Below are positions 11,091 to 20,958 of a stretch of 64,000 nt of DNA, piece by piece. Positions within the stretch are counted from its first letter, which is position 1, and each line of letters opens with the position of its first letter. Source of the DNA: Acidaminococcus hominis (GTDB taxonomy: Bacteria; Bacillota; Negativicutes; Acidaminococcales; Acidaminococcaceae); the NCBI RefSeq assembly GCF_900291475.1, contig NZ_OLMM01000005.1, positions 1,007,575-1,071,574 on the forward strand. The letters are read 5' to 3'. Made by a program: the position numbers and the translations under genes. The notes beneath the pieces were generated by a model that searched no databases, had not been told where the DNA came from, and saw only the letters and a list, made by a program, of their open reading frames with translations.

Positions 11091-12386
11091 CTACAGCAGG
11101 GCGTTCACTTTTTCAGCGGTTTCTTTCAAAGCATCTGCAGCGGATTCCTTACCGCTCAAGATTACATCTCGCACGTCGATCAGCAGCTGTTCCGCTTTCA
11201 GACCGTTGGCACCAGGGAAGCTGGCCCATTTAACCAGGTCAGGCATAGTGGACAGGGCGTTTTGGATGTTCTTGTTGCCGTCAATGACTTTCTTGAAGGC
11301 GGAACCTTCAGCATCCATGCCTTTGCGGGGCGGCAGGTAGCCGGTACCGGTGCTCCATTTGGTCAGGGCTTCCTTGGATTCCAGGAATTTGATGAATTCC
11401 CAGGCTGCTTTTTGCTTGGCAGGATCCTTGGAGAAGCACATCAGGAAGTTGCCGCCGGCAGGTACCTTGCGGGCTTTGCCGTCAAATACGGGGAAGGGTT
11501 CGGCAATGACCTTGAAGTTGGCGCTCTTTTCAAAGTTGGCCCGTTTGCCGATGGTGGTGCAGACCATGCCCACCTTGCCACTGATAAAGGCCTGGAAGCC
11601 TTCTTCGTTGGTGGCGTGGAGGCCGCTGCCGTTTTTCACCATATCTGCCAGCAGCTGGTAGGCTTGGGCAGCTTCGGGGCTGTCAAAGGCAGCGCGGACT
11701 TTGCCGTTTTCCTTCTTCAGCATTTGGCCGCCGTTGGATTCGATGAGCGCCTGCTGGGCCCAGTTGTCGGCGTATTCCTGCATGAAGAAGCCAGGGTCGC
11801 CGGTCTTTTCTTTAATGATGGCGGCGTCTTTGGCCACTTCCGACCAGGTCTTGGGCGGGTTGTTGGGGTCAAGGCCGGCTTTTTGGAACAGATCCGGGTT
11901 GATGTAGAGCACGGGCACGGATACGGAGTAGGGCAGACCAATCTGTTTGCCGCTTTCCGTTTGGGCCAGGGCCAGCACGTTGGGCAGGAAGTTTTCCTGG
12001 AGGTAGCCCTTGTCGTACTTGTTGGCCAGTTCGTTGATATCCGTGTACTTCAGGTTATCGTTGGCGTAGTTCAAATAGCTGTAGCCCATTTGGACCACGT
12101 CCGGGTTTTTGCCGGAAGCCAGGGCTGCCTGGAGATTCTGGGTCAGGCCCTTGTACATATCCGGATTGTATTTTTCGGTGACTTCAATATCCGGGTGGGA
12201 TTTGTTGAATTCTTCCACCAGCTGTTTCACGGTTTGTCCGCCGAAGTTTTCGGCAGCCACATGCCAGTATTCAATTTTGACTTTCTTGTCAGCCGAGCCG
12301 CCGGTGCCTGCTTGGGAGCCGCAGCCCATAATGCCCAGGGACAGTACCCCTGCCAGGGCCAAGGCCAACGTTTTGGATAATTTCAT
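11091..12386 (-). CDS. Sugar/glycerophosphate ABC transporter lipoprotein (family 1)
   Basis: The 431-residue solute-binding protein is exported and lipid-anchored: a lysine-containing n-region, a hydrophobic core and a lipobox ending at Cys22 (GIMGC). The mature part begins KIEYWHVAAENFGGQTV and resembles UgpB-like family 1 binding proteins. The start is the ATG at 12386 after AGGAGGAAC. The ORF extends upstream without support. With the two permeases, the ATPase and the isomerase-like enzyme it forms a five-gene minus-strand operon. Glycerol-3-phosphate, a glycerophosphodiester or another sugar are all possible substrates. Confidence 0.8.
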   Translation of the reverse strand: MKLSKTLALALAGVLSLGIMGCGSQAGTGGSADKKVKIEYWHVAAENFGGQTVKQLVEEFNKSHPDIEVTEKYNPDMYKGLTQNLQAALASGKNPDVVQMGYSYLNYANDNLKYTDINELANKYDKGYLQENFLPNVLALAQTESGKQIGLPYSVSVPVLYINPDLFQKAGLDPNNPPKTWSEVAKDAAIIKEKTGDPGFFMQEYADNWAQQALIESNGGQMLKKENGKVRAAFDSPEAAQAYQLLADMVKNGSGLHATNEEGFQAFISGKVGMVCTTIGKRANFEKSANFKVIAEPFPVFDGKARKVPAGGNFLMCFSKDPAKQKAAWEFIKFLESKEALTKWSTGTGYLPPRKGMDAEGSAFKKVIDGNKNIQNALSTMPDLVKWASFPGANGLKAEQLLIDVRDVILSGKESAADALKETAEKVNALL

Positions 12387-12428
12387 AGTGTTCCTCCTGT
12401 GAAATGGTTTTTGTTTTGTCACAAAGCC

Positions 12429-12464
12429 AGTATAAAAAGTTCATGTATGAAACCTGTGCACAGG
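12429..12464 (-). promoter_or_regulatory. Promoter and palindromic operators of the ABC operon
   Basis: On the minus strand a TATACT -10 lies at 12434-12429, and its -35 position is poor. Two palindromes sit directly upstream of it: TTCATGTATGAA (12440-12451) and the perfect 12-base CCTGTGCACAGG (12453-12464). They cover the spacer and -35 region, the expected place for a sugar-responsive repressor or for an activator compensating the weak -35. No regulator gene is adjacent. Confidence 0.5.
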
Positions 12465-12493
12465 GGGTAAAATTCCCGTAAAATTTCACTAGA

Positions 12494-12522
12494 TTGAAAA
12501 TTCCAAAGCGTCCTGCTATAAT
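12494..12522 (+). promoter_or_regulatory. Strong sigma-70-type promoter
   Basis: TTGAAA (12494-12499), a 17-base spacer and TATAAT (12517-12522). It points toward the 26-codon ORF at 12584 and the dipeptidase gene, diverging from the ABC operon. Confidence 0.8.
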
Positions 12523-12583
12523 AAATACAAATATGAGATAATTTTTAGCGGCATATAACGGAAACTGTTGGGAGGTTAGTCAT

Positions 12584-12664
12584 ATGAAACAACATAAATT
12601 TTGGGCTTGGGCCACCTGTTTTGCCTTTGTGATGACCATGGTAACGGGAATGAAAAGAAAATAA
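12584..12664 (+). CDS. 26-residue predicted membrane peptide
   Basis: ATG at 12584 follows GGGAGG with good spacing and opens a 26-codon ORF beginning MKQHKFWAWATCF and ending TGMKRK. The middle (residues 6-22) is hydrophobic and could span a membrane, with positive charges at both ends. It lies behind a near-consensus promoter and before its own hairpin terminator, so it is probably a real transcription unit. It resembles short 'KHKFWA…TG.K.K' peptides of Firmicutes (possibly DUF6219), from memory and unverified. No function is assigned. It lacks the repeated residues of an attenuation leader peptide. Confidence 0.6.
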   Translation: MKQHKFWAWATCFAFVMTMVTGMKRK

Positions 12665-12670
12665 TGCAGC

Positions 12671-12713
12671 AAAGGACTGACGCAGGCTAGCACCCAGCGC
12701 AGTCCTTTTGTTT
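12671..12713 (+). terminator. Intrinsic terminator or attenuator before the dipeptidase
   Basis: AAAGGACTG at 12671-12679 pairs with CAGTCCTTT at 12700-12708, with additional CGC/GCG pairing inside, and TTTTGTTT follows. It closes the 26-codon ORF unit. As no separate promoter is visible between it and the dipeptidase at 12732, partial read-through probably feeds that gene. Confidence 0.65.
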
Positions 12714-12731
12714 CTGAAAGGAGTCTTAACC

Positions 12732-14198
12732 ATGCCTTGTACAACCTTACTGGTAGGAAAGAATGTAAGCTATGACGGGTCCACCCTGATGGCCCGGAAC
12801 GAGGATTCCCCCAGCGGGCAATTTACCCCCAAAAAATTCATTACGGTGCTGCCCGAGGAGCAGCCCAAGGAATACCATGCCGTACTGTCCAAAGTGGTGA
12901 TTCCCCTGCCGGATAACCCCCTGCGCTATACGGCCATGCCCAATGCCCAGAATAACGAAGGGATTTGGGGCGAAGCCGGCATCAACGCCTGCAACGTGGC
13001 CATGAGCGAAACGGAAACCATTACTTCCAATCCCCGGGTGCTGGGAGCGGACCCCCTGGTCAAGGACGGCATCGGGGAAGAAGACCTGCTGACACTTGTC
13101 CTGCCCTATATCCGCACGGCCCGGGAAGGGGTGTTGCGGCTGGGGAAGCTGCTGGAAACCTACGGCACCTATGAAATGAACGGCATTGGCTTCCAGGACG
13201 TGAACGAAATCTGGTGGCTGGAAAGCATCGGCGGCCATCATTGGATTGCCAAACGGGTACCCGATGATGAGGTGGTAGTCATGCCAAACCAGCAGGGCAT
13301 CGACTATTTTGACCTGTGCGACGCCTTTGGGGAGCAGAAGGAACACCTGTGTTCCCAGGATCTGCTGAGCTTTATTACGGAAAACCACCTGGACCTGACC
13401 CTGAACGAGGAACGGGACGTGCCACTGGCTAAGGATACGGTGTTTGATTGCCGGCTGGCCTTTGGCAGCCACGATGATGCGGACCATACCTACAATACCC
13501 CCAGAGCCTGGTTCATGCTCCGGTATCTGGCCCCCTTCAGCTACAAATGGGAAGGGCCCGACGCCATTTTCCGCCCGGAAGATGACGACCTGCCCTGGTC
13601 CCTGGTCCCCGACCGGAAAGTGACCGTGGAAGACGTAAAATACCTGCTCAGCAGCCATTACCAGGGCACCCCTTACGACCCCTATGGCCGGGGCAGCGAA
13701 GCCCAGAAGGGCAAATACCGGCCTATCGGCATCAACCGCACCAACTTTGTGGCCCTGACCCAGCTGCGGCCCTATATGCCGCCGGAAAAAATGGCCGTGG
13801 AATGGATTGCCGAAGGCTGCAACGTGTACAATGCCTTCGTGCCCTTCTACGCCAATGTGGACCGGACCCCGGAATACCTGTCCCAAACCGGCGAGCTGCC
13901 CGATACCCACGAGTTTTATTGGGCCAACCGGCTGATCGGCGCCCTGGCAGATAGCCACCATGCGGCCACCGCCAGCGCCATTGAACGCTACCAGAACGCC
14001 GTAGCGGCCAAGGGCCGTGCCCTGCTCCAGGAAGGGGATAAGGCGGACCTGCCGGCGGACGGCGTCAGCGAAGCCCTGGCCCAGTGGAACGACAAAATTG
14101 CCTCCATGGCCCAGGAAGAAACCCAGAAAGCCCTGGGCAAGGTCCTGTACGAAGCCAGTAACGGCATGAAAAACAGCTTTGCCCGTTCCGACGCCTAA
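12732..14198 (+). CDS. C69 family dipeptidase (PepD-type)
   Basis: The 488-residue N-terminal-nucleophile peptidase starts MPCTTLLVGKNVSYDGSTL, with Cys3 as the likely nucleophile after processing, as in Lactobacillus PepD. ARNEDS follows. The ATG at 12732 is chosen because of its AAAGGAG site and because it places the Cys at the mature N-terminus; the ORF continues eight codons upstream. No signal peptide is seen, so it probably recycles dipeptides in the cytoplasm. Confidence 0.85.
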   Translation: MPCTTLLVGKNVSYDGSTLMARNEDSPSGQFTPKKFITVLPEEQPKEYHAVLSKVVIPLPDNPLRYTAMPNAQNNEGIWGEAGINACNVAMSETETITSNPRVLGADPLVKDGIGEEDLLTLVLPYIRTAREGVLRLGKLLETYGTYEMNGIGFQDVNEIWWLESIGGHHWIAKRVPDDEVVVMPNQQGIDYFDLCDAFGEQKEHLCSQDLLSFITENHLDLTLNEERDVPLAKDTVFDCRLAFGSHDDADHTYNTPRAWFMLRYLAPFSYKWEGPDAIFRPEDDDLPWSLVPDRKVTVEDVKYLLSSHYQGTPYDPYGRGSEAQKGKYRPIGINRTNFVALTQLRPYMPPEKMAVEWIAEGCNVYNAFVPFYANVDRTPEYLSQTGELPDTHEFYWANRLIGALADSHHAATASAIERYQNAVAAKGRALLQEGDKADLPADGVSEALAQWNDKIASMAQEETQKALGKVLYEASNGMKNSFARSDA

Positions 14199-14218
14199 GC
14201 AAACAGCAAAATAGACGC

Positions 14219-14267
14219 AAAAAAGCCTTCAAGTTCCAGCCCGGTGCTGGAGCCTGAAGGCTTTTTC
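14219..14267. terminator. Bidirectional terminator
   Basis: AAAAAGCCTTCA pairs with TGAAGGCTTTTT around an inner GTTCCAGC…GCTGGAGC region. A and T runs flank both sides, so it can serve the dipeptidase gene and the converging arsR-type gene. Confidence 0.85.
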
Positions 14268-14268
14268 A

Positions 14269-14661
14269 TTAATCCAGGTCGTCGTCCTTATTTTCTTTCT
14301 GTTTTTCTACCTTGGGACAGGTAATGTCAATCAGTAGTTCAATCATATGGTGGAGCAGCCGGACTTCTTCGGTATTGGCTGCCTTGTAGTAGGTTTCCTT
14401 GCCCGAACGGCGGCTGACAATCAGGCCGTTTTCCCGGAGCTGCCGCAAATGGTGGGACAGGGCAGGACTGCTCATGTGCATCAGGGCCGACAGATTGATG
14501 ACGCATTCCTCAAAATGGCACAGGAACCAGAATAACTTGATGCGATTGTTGTCGGATAAACAGCCAAACAGTGTGGAGACAGCAGAAAAATTGGTTTGGT
14601 CCGGCAGGTCCTTCAAAACGTAATTGAGATTTTCACCGTGATCATGAGGCAGAGCTTCCAT
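14269..14661 (-). CDS. ArsR/SmtB family metal-responsive repressor
   Basis: This winged-helix regulator has about 130 residues. The recognition region reads MSSPALSHHLRQLRENGLIV, preceded by LCHFEECVINLSAL, a Cys-containing segment similar to the alpha-3 metal site of CadC/SmtB proteins, and followed by a beta wing. A histidine-rich N-terminus (PHDHGEN) may add ligands. The start is uncertain: ATG at 14661 is favoured, because the ATG at 14673 abuts the AAGGG site with no spacing. It diverges from feoAB and a P1B ATPase, suggesting metal-dependent control of one or both. A TATAAT with TGG extension lies at 14712-14707 on the minus strand. Confidence 0.85.
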   Translation of the reverse strand: MEALPHDHGENLNYVLKDLPDQTNFSAVSTLFGCLSDNNRIKLFWFLCHFEECVINLSALMHMSSPALSHHLRQLRENGLIVSRRSGKETYYKAANTEEVRLLHHMIELLIDITCPKVEKQKENKDDDLD

Positions 14662-14811
14662 GCATATCTTCATCCCTTCGCTTTGATAATGGATTTGTCA
14701 GTATTCATTATACCATAATATCGTATGTTTTCTGAAAATAGCTAAAAAGAATTTTTTTCGCCGGAAGGGAAGTGCTAACAAACATTATCTTGGGTTTTTT
14801 CATCCTAACTG

Positions 14812-14840
14812 TGGACAGGTCCCCAGGTTCGTCCTATAAT
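14812..14840 (+). promoter_or_regulatory. Promoter of feoAB
   Basis: TGGACA (14812-14817), a 17-base spacer and TATAAT (14835-14840), about 45 bases before feoA. No clear Fur-box palindrome was recognised around it. Confidence 0.75.
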
Positions 14841-14883
14841 GGAAACAATGCGGAGATTCTTTATTTACACAGGGGGACTGTAC

Positions 14884-15112
14884 ATGCTGTTAAAAGATTT
14901 ACAGATTGGAGAATCTGGAATCGTACGAAAAATAAATCTTCCCTTTCAGGTGGAACGGCGGCTGCAAGCCTTGGGCATGACCCCGGGCACCCAGATCAGC
15001 GTCATCAACCGGAAGGGCAAGGGCATTATGATTATCCTGCTGCGGGGCACCCGGTTTGCCCTGGGCTACAATATGACCCGGAACATTACCGTGGAAAAGG
15101 GGGCTGCACCCC

Positions 15113-15120
<8 letters not shown>
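14884..15120 (+). CDS. feoA: Ferrous iron transport protein A
   Basis: The 78-residue SH3-like protein contains the family's ERRLQALGMTPGT and the closing GTRFALGYNMTRNITV. FeoA partners with FeoB in anaerobic ferrous iron uptake. The ATG at 14884 follows AGGGGGAC; upstream in-frame starts would lie in the promoter. It overlaps feoB by eight bases, indicating translational coupling. Confidence 0.9.
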
Positions 15121-17164
<2,044 letters not shown>

Positions 17165-17196
17165 CTTTTGTTAAAAACTAAACAGTTTATTCTAAA

Positions 17197-17233
17197 AGAG
17201 GGATTTGGGACAACTTGTTCCAAGTCCCTCTTG
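17197..17233 (+). terminator. Terminator after feoB
   Basis: AGAGGGATTTGG (17197-17208) pairs with CCAAGTCCCTCT (17220-17231), giving a strong stem with a poor T tail. The next promoter's -35 begins within its 3' edge. Confidence 0.6.
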
Positions 17234-17259
17234 ACTATTCTCTGAAAATGGCGTATAAA
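17231..17259 (+). promoter_or_regulatory. Promoter of the HMA protein and P1B ATPase
   Basis: TTGACT (17231-17236), a 17-base spacer and TATAAA (17254-17259). Because it overlaps the preceding hairpin, feoAB and the ATPase unit appear to be separately controlled. Confidence 0.7.
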
Positions 17260-17315
17260 GTAGGTAGAAACAATTAAAGAAATTTTTAATCGTTATTTCG
17301 GAGGAGGAACCCATT

Positions 17316-17534
17316 ATGAAAAAAACTTATGCAATCAAAGCGGACTGCGCCAACTGTGCAGCCAAAATGGAAGAAACCGTTAAGCAAACTGCTGGTGTGA
17401 CCGATGCTGTGGTGAATTATATGCTGCTGAAACTGAAGGTTACTTTTGCCGAAGGGGCAGACCCAAAAGCAGTAATGGCCCAAGCTCGAACCAATGTTCG
17501 GAAGATTGATGACGAGCTGGATATTGATTGTTAA
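17316..17534 (+). CDS. Free-standing heavy-metal-associated (HMA) domain protein
   Basis: The 72-residue ferredoxin-like protein has its metal-binding motif at Cys11 and Cys14 (ADCANCAAK), preceded by MKKTYAIK. It ends DIDC, adding a third Cys. The start follows GGAGGAGG. HMA proteins pass soft metals to P1B ATPases. The ATPase encoded 42 bases downstream has no N-terminal HMA domain of its own, so this looks like its detached metal-binding domain or chaperone. Which metal it binds is not determined. Confidence 0.85.
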   Translation: MKKTYAIKADCANCAAKMEETVKQTAGVTDAVVNYMLLKLKVTFAEGADPKAVMAQARTNVRKIDDELDIDC

Positions 17535-17576
17535 CAGCGTTACGATTAAATAAAACATTAATGGTAGGTGAGAATT

Positions 17577-19490
17577 ATGGAGAAGGAGCACCAGGTGATG
17601 GTGGCCCGGATTGGGGCAGCCGCTCTGCTTACTGCGGTGGGCAGTTTCTTCCTGGGGGATTTGTCCGGACCCGGTCTGGACACAGGTTCTCGGGTGCTGC
17701 ACGCGCTGCCCTATGTGCTGGGTTACATCATCATTTCCTATGATATTTTGCGCAAGGCCTGGCGAAACATCCGCAAGGGGCAGGTCTTTGACGAAAACTT
17801 TTTGATGGCTATAGCCAGTTTGGGGGCCTTGGGCCTGGCCATTTATGAAAACGGGGACTACGCGGAAGCCGTGGCCGTTATGCTGTTTTATCAAATTGGA
17901 GAAACCTTTGAAGATTATGCCGTGGACAAAAGCCGGCGCAATATCAGCGAGCTGATGGATATCCGGCCGGATTACGCCAATATTGAAAAGGACGGCAAGC
18001 TGGTTCAGGTGGACCCCGAGGACGTGGCCCCGGGTACCCGGATTGTTGTTCAGCCCGGGGAAAAGGTGCCCATTGACGGCGTGGTAGAGGCCGGTACTTC
18101 CTCCCTGGATACCGCAGCCCTTACCGGTGAAAGCCTGCCCCGTCAGGTGGCCCCCGGGGACGAAGTGGTCAGCGGCTGCATCAACCTGAATGGGGTGCTG
18201 ACGGTAACCACCAGCAAGGACTTTGGCGAATCCACCGTCAGCAAGATTTTGGAATTGGTGGAAGACGCCGGTTCCCGGAAGGCCAAGTCGGAGGTCTTTA
18301 TTTCCAAATTCGCCCGGGTCTACACCCCGGTGGTCTGCGGCAGTGCCCTGGCACTGTTCCTTTTGCCGCCTCTGGTACGGGTGGCGTTTTTGGGCCTGCC
18401 TCCTTCCTGGGAAACTTGGCTGTACCGGTCCCTGCTGTTCTTGGTTATCAGCTGCCCCTGCGCCCTGGTACTGAGCATTCCGCTAAGCTTCTTTGCCGGA
18501 ATTGGGGGCGCCAGCCGGCAGGGCATTCTAATTAAGGGTGCCAACTACATGGAAACCCTGGCCAATACGGCCTATGTGGTTATGGATAAGACCGGGACCC
18601 TGACGGAAGGGGTCTTTGAAGTCTGCGGCATCCACCATACACCCCTGGAAAAGAAACAGGTGGTGGAACTGGCCGCCCTGGCCGAAAGCGCCTCCTCCCA
18701 TCCCATCAGCAAAAGCCTTCAGAAGGCCTACGGACGGGAACTGGACCGGAGCCGGGTGAAAAACATCCAGGAGCTCAGCGGCAAAGGGGTCCTGGCAGAA
18801 GTGGACGGACACCAGATTGCAGCCGGCAACGGCAAGCTCATGGAACAATTGGGAGTTTCCTATATGGATTGCCATATGGTGGGCACCCTGGTGCATCTGG
18901 CTGTGGACGGCAAGTACGCCGGTCATATCCTCATTGCAGACAAGATTAAACCCCACGCGGCGCTGGCCATCGACAAGCTGAAGGAAGCTGGGGTGAAGGC
19001 GGTCATCATGCTCACCGGGGATTCCCGCAAGATTGCCGACGCTGTGGCTCAGCAACTGGGCATCCAAAAGGTGTACAGCGAGCTGCTTCCTGCCGGCAAG
19101 GTGGAAAAGGTGGAAGAACTGATTCAAAAGAAGAACCCCAAGGACAAGGTAGCCTTTGTGGGGGACGGCATCAACGACGCTCCGGTGCTTTCCCTGGCGG
19201 ATATTGGCATTGCCATGGGGGCCCTGGGCTCCGATGCAGCCATTGAGGCTGCAGATGTGGTGCTGATGGACGACGATCCCTTGAAAATCAGCAAAGCCAT
19301 TCGGATTGCCCGGAAGTGCGTGAGCATTGTGTACCAGAACATCGTACTTGCCATCGGCATCAAGGTTGTGGCCCTGATTTTGGGCGCCTTGGGGGTTATC
19401 AATATGTGGGTGGCCATTTTCGCCGATACCGGCGTTTTGATTTTGGCCGTGCTGAACGCCATGCGGTGTTTATTCGTAAAAGAAGCATAA
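17577..19490 (+). CDS. Zn/Cd-type P1B heavy-metal-translocating ATPase
   Basis: This 637-residue exporter has no N-terminal HMA domain. Motifs in order: the phosphatase loop TGES, the transmembrane SCPCAL (CPC metal site), the phosphorylation site DKTGTLTEG, the P1B-specific [12 protein letters not shown], and a last membrane segment with IGIKVV…FADTG, whose Lys and Asp are typical of the ZntA/CadA subclass. The start ATG at 17577 has AGGTG eight bases upstream, and an upstream in-frame GTG is less likely. Zn, Cd, Pb or Co export is inferred; iron remains possible next to feoAB. Confidence 0.9.
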   Translation: MEKEHQVMVARIGAAALLTAVGSFFLGDLSGPGLDTGSRVLHALPYVLGYIIISYDILRKAWRNIRKGQVFDENFLMAIASLGALGLAIYENGDYAEAVAVMLFYQIGETFEDYAVDKSRRNISELMDIRPDYANIEKDGKLVQVDPEDVAPGTRIVVQPGEKVPIDGVVEAGTSSLDTAALTGESLPRQVAPGDEVVSGCINLNGVLTVTTSKDFGESTVSKILELVEDAGSRKAKSEVFISKFARVYTPVVCGSALALFLLPPLVRVAFLGLPPSWETWLYRSLLFLVISCPCALVLSIPLSFFAGIGGASRQGILIKGANYMETLANTAYVVMDKTGTLTEGVFEVCGIHHTPLEKKQVVELAALAESASSHPISKSLQKAYGRELDRSRVKNIQELSGKGVLAEVDGHQIAAGNGKLMEQLGVSYMDCHMVGTLVHLAVDGKYAGHILIADKIKPHAALAIDKLKEAGVKAVIMLTGDSRKIADAVAQQLGIQKVYSELLPAGKVEKVEELIQKKNPKDKVAFVGDGINDAPVLSLADIGIAMGALGSDAAIEAADVVLMDDDPLKISKAIRIARKCVSIVYQNIVLAIGIKVVALILGALGVINMWVAIFADTGVLILAVLNAMRCLFVKEA

Positions 19491-19533
19491 AAATACAGTG
19501 GATGGGTTAATGCCTGTCCACTGTATTTTTTTG
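19490..19533 (+). terminator. Terminator after the P1B ATPase
   Basis: AAAATACAGTGGA pairs with TCCACTGTATTTT around a 14-base loop, and seven T follow. Confidence 0.85.
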
Positions 19534-19738
19534 CCCTAAATGGTAAAAAACGGTGAAAAAGTGTGAATAAACAGGGATAATTTCCCTTTGTTAAGAAATT
19601 TTTTTTCGGAATTGAGAGAGCTTTTTGAGAGAAAACGGAAAAATAATTTTGCAAAAATATACCATTTTAGGAAATTTGTGCTATAATAGGGCTACTTTCA
19701 TTTCAATAAAGAAATTACAGAGGCAAGGGGTGTGTACC

Positions 19739-20662
19739 ATGTTTAAAGTATTTATCGACGGACAAGAAGGAACTACAGGCCTGCGCCTGGCTGAGCGCCT
19801 GGCCCGCCGCAGCGATATCAAACTGCTGTCCATTGACAGCGCCCTGCGGAAGAATACCCAGGCACGGCTGGAAAAAATCAGCCAGGCGGACGTGGCCTTC
19901 CTGTGCCTGCCCGATGCGGCTTCCAAGGAAATTGTGGAGGCTGCCAAGGACTGCCCCACCAAAATCATTGATACCTCTACGGCCTTCCGCTGCAGCGACG
20001 GCTGGGCCTATGGTTTCCCGGAATTGGGCCATGCCTACGCCAGTGCCGTTGCCAATAGTTCCCGCATTGCCAATCCGGGCTGCCACGCCACTGGCTCCAT
20101 TGCCGTTTTGGCGCCCCTGGTGGCTGCTGGGCTGATTCCCGCTGACGGGCTGTATACCCTGACTTCCCTTACCGGGTATTCCGGCGGGGGCAAAAAGATG
20201 ATTGCCGAGTACGAAAATCTCCACGATCCGGAACTGGACGCTCCCCGGCTGTACGGGCTGAACCAGAAGCACAAGCACCTGCCGGAAATTGCCAAATACG
20301 CCAAACTCACCACGGCACCCATTTTCCTGCCCATTGTGGCACCCTACTACAGCGGCATGCTGGTTACCGCCGGCTTTGCCAACACCCAGGGCCTGCCCCT
20401 GGCCGCCCTGCGGAAGCTGTTTGCTGACTTTTACGGCAAGCAGCCTTTCATTCAGGTGCAGACCAGTGAAGAACTGCCCAAGATGCTGGGTTCCAACAAC
20501 CTGGCCGGTAAGGATTCCCTGAAAATCTACATTGCCGGCAATGAAGAGCGGTTCACTGTGTCCGCCCAGTTTGACAACCTGGGGAAGGGGGCCAGCGGCG
20601 CCGCCATTGAAAACATGAATATTGCTCTGGGGCTTGCCCCGGAAGAAGGCCTGGATTTATAA
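19739..20662 (+). CDS. argC: N-acetyl-gamma-glutamyl-phosphate reductase (type 2)
   Basis: This enzyme reduces N-acetylglutamyl phosphate to the semialdehyde in arginine/ornithine synthesis. At 307 residues it is the short, type 2 form. The nucleotide loop is DGQEGTTGLR (7-16) and the catalytic Cys115 lies in ANPGCHATG. The ATG at 19739 follows AAGGGG; the longer in-frame ORF starts before the promoter. An extended -10 (TGC TATAAT, 19682-19687) precedes it. No other arg gene adjoins, although an ArgR homologue is encoded at 36100. Confidence 0.9.
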   Translation: MFKVFIDGQEGTTGLRLAERLARRSDIKLLSIDSALRKNTQARLEKISQADVAFLCLPDAASKEIVEAAKDCPTKIIDTSTAFRCSDGWAYGFPELGHAYASAVANSSRIANPGCHATGSIAVLAPLVAAGLIPADGLYTLTSLTGYSGGGKKMIAEYENLHDPELDAPRLYGLNQKHKHLPEIAKYAKLTTAPIFLPIVAPYYSGMLVTAGFANTQGLPLAALRKLFADFYGKQPFIQVQTSEELPKMLGSNNLAGKDSLKIYIAGNEERFTVSAQFDNLGKGASGAAIENMNIALGLAPEEGLDL

Positions 20663-20677
20663 GCGCCAAGCCGTGAG

Positions 20678-20721
20678 CAGGACCGTTTCCTTTGCAGCAG
20701 CAGGGAAATGGTCCTGTTTTT
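20678..20721 (+). terminator. Terminator after argC
   Basis: CAGGACCGTTTCC pairs with GGAAATGGTCCTG (one G-T pair) and five T follow. Confidence 0.85.
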
Positions 20722-20816
20722 GTTCCAGTTGCAACATAATTGCTGAATTTTATAATAATTATATGTATTGTTAAAATGGTAAGAGAAAAAATAGAAAAAA
20801 ATTCTAAAAAAACCTC

Positions 20817-20844
20817 TTGCATTCGGCAGAAAAACTGCTATAAT
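20817..20844 (+). promoter_or_regulatory. Promoter of reverse rubrerythrin
   Basis: TTGCAT (20817-20822), a 16-base spacer and TATAAT (20839-20844). The transcript would carry a leader of over 100 bases containing the tandem repeats at 20891. Confidence 0.7.
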
Positions 20845-20890
20845 AAAGGTCGTAAAGGATAATAAATATCAAAAACGATTCCTTTCAAAT

Positions 20891-20930
20891 CTATGTATAG
20901 TGTTGAAGGTCTATGTATAGAGCTGAAGGG
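20891..20930 (+). promoter_or_regulatory. Tandem 20-base operator-like repeats
   Basis: CTATGTATAG occurs at 20891-20900 and again at 20911-20920. Each copy is a small palindrome (CTAT/ATAG) and is followed by a similar GTTGAAGG or GCTGAAGG tail. The period is 20 bases, two helical turns. The repeats lie in the leader of the rubrerythrin gene, downstream of its promoter, and do not match the PerR box. Confidence 0.5.
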
Positions 20931-20958
20931 AACCAAAAAATTAGGGGAGGCTTATATT

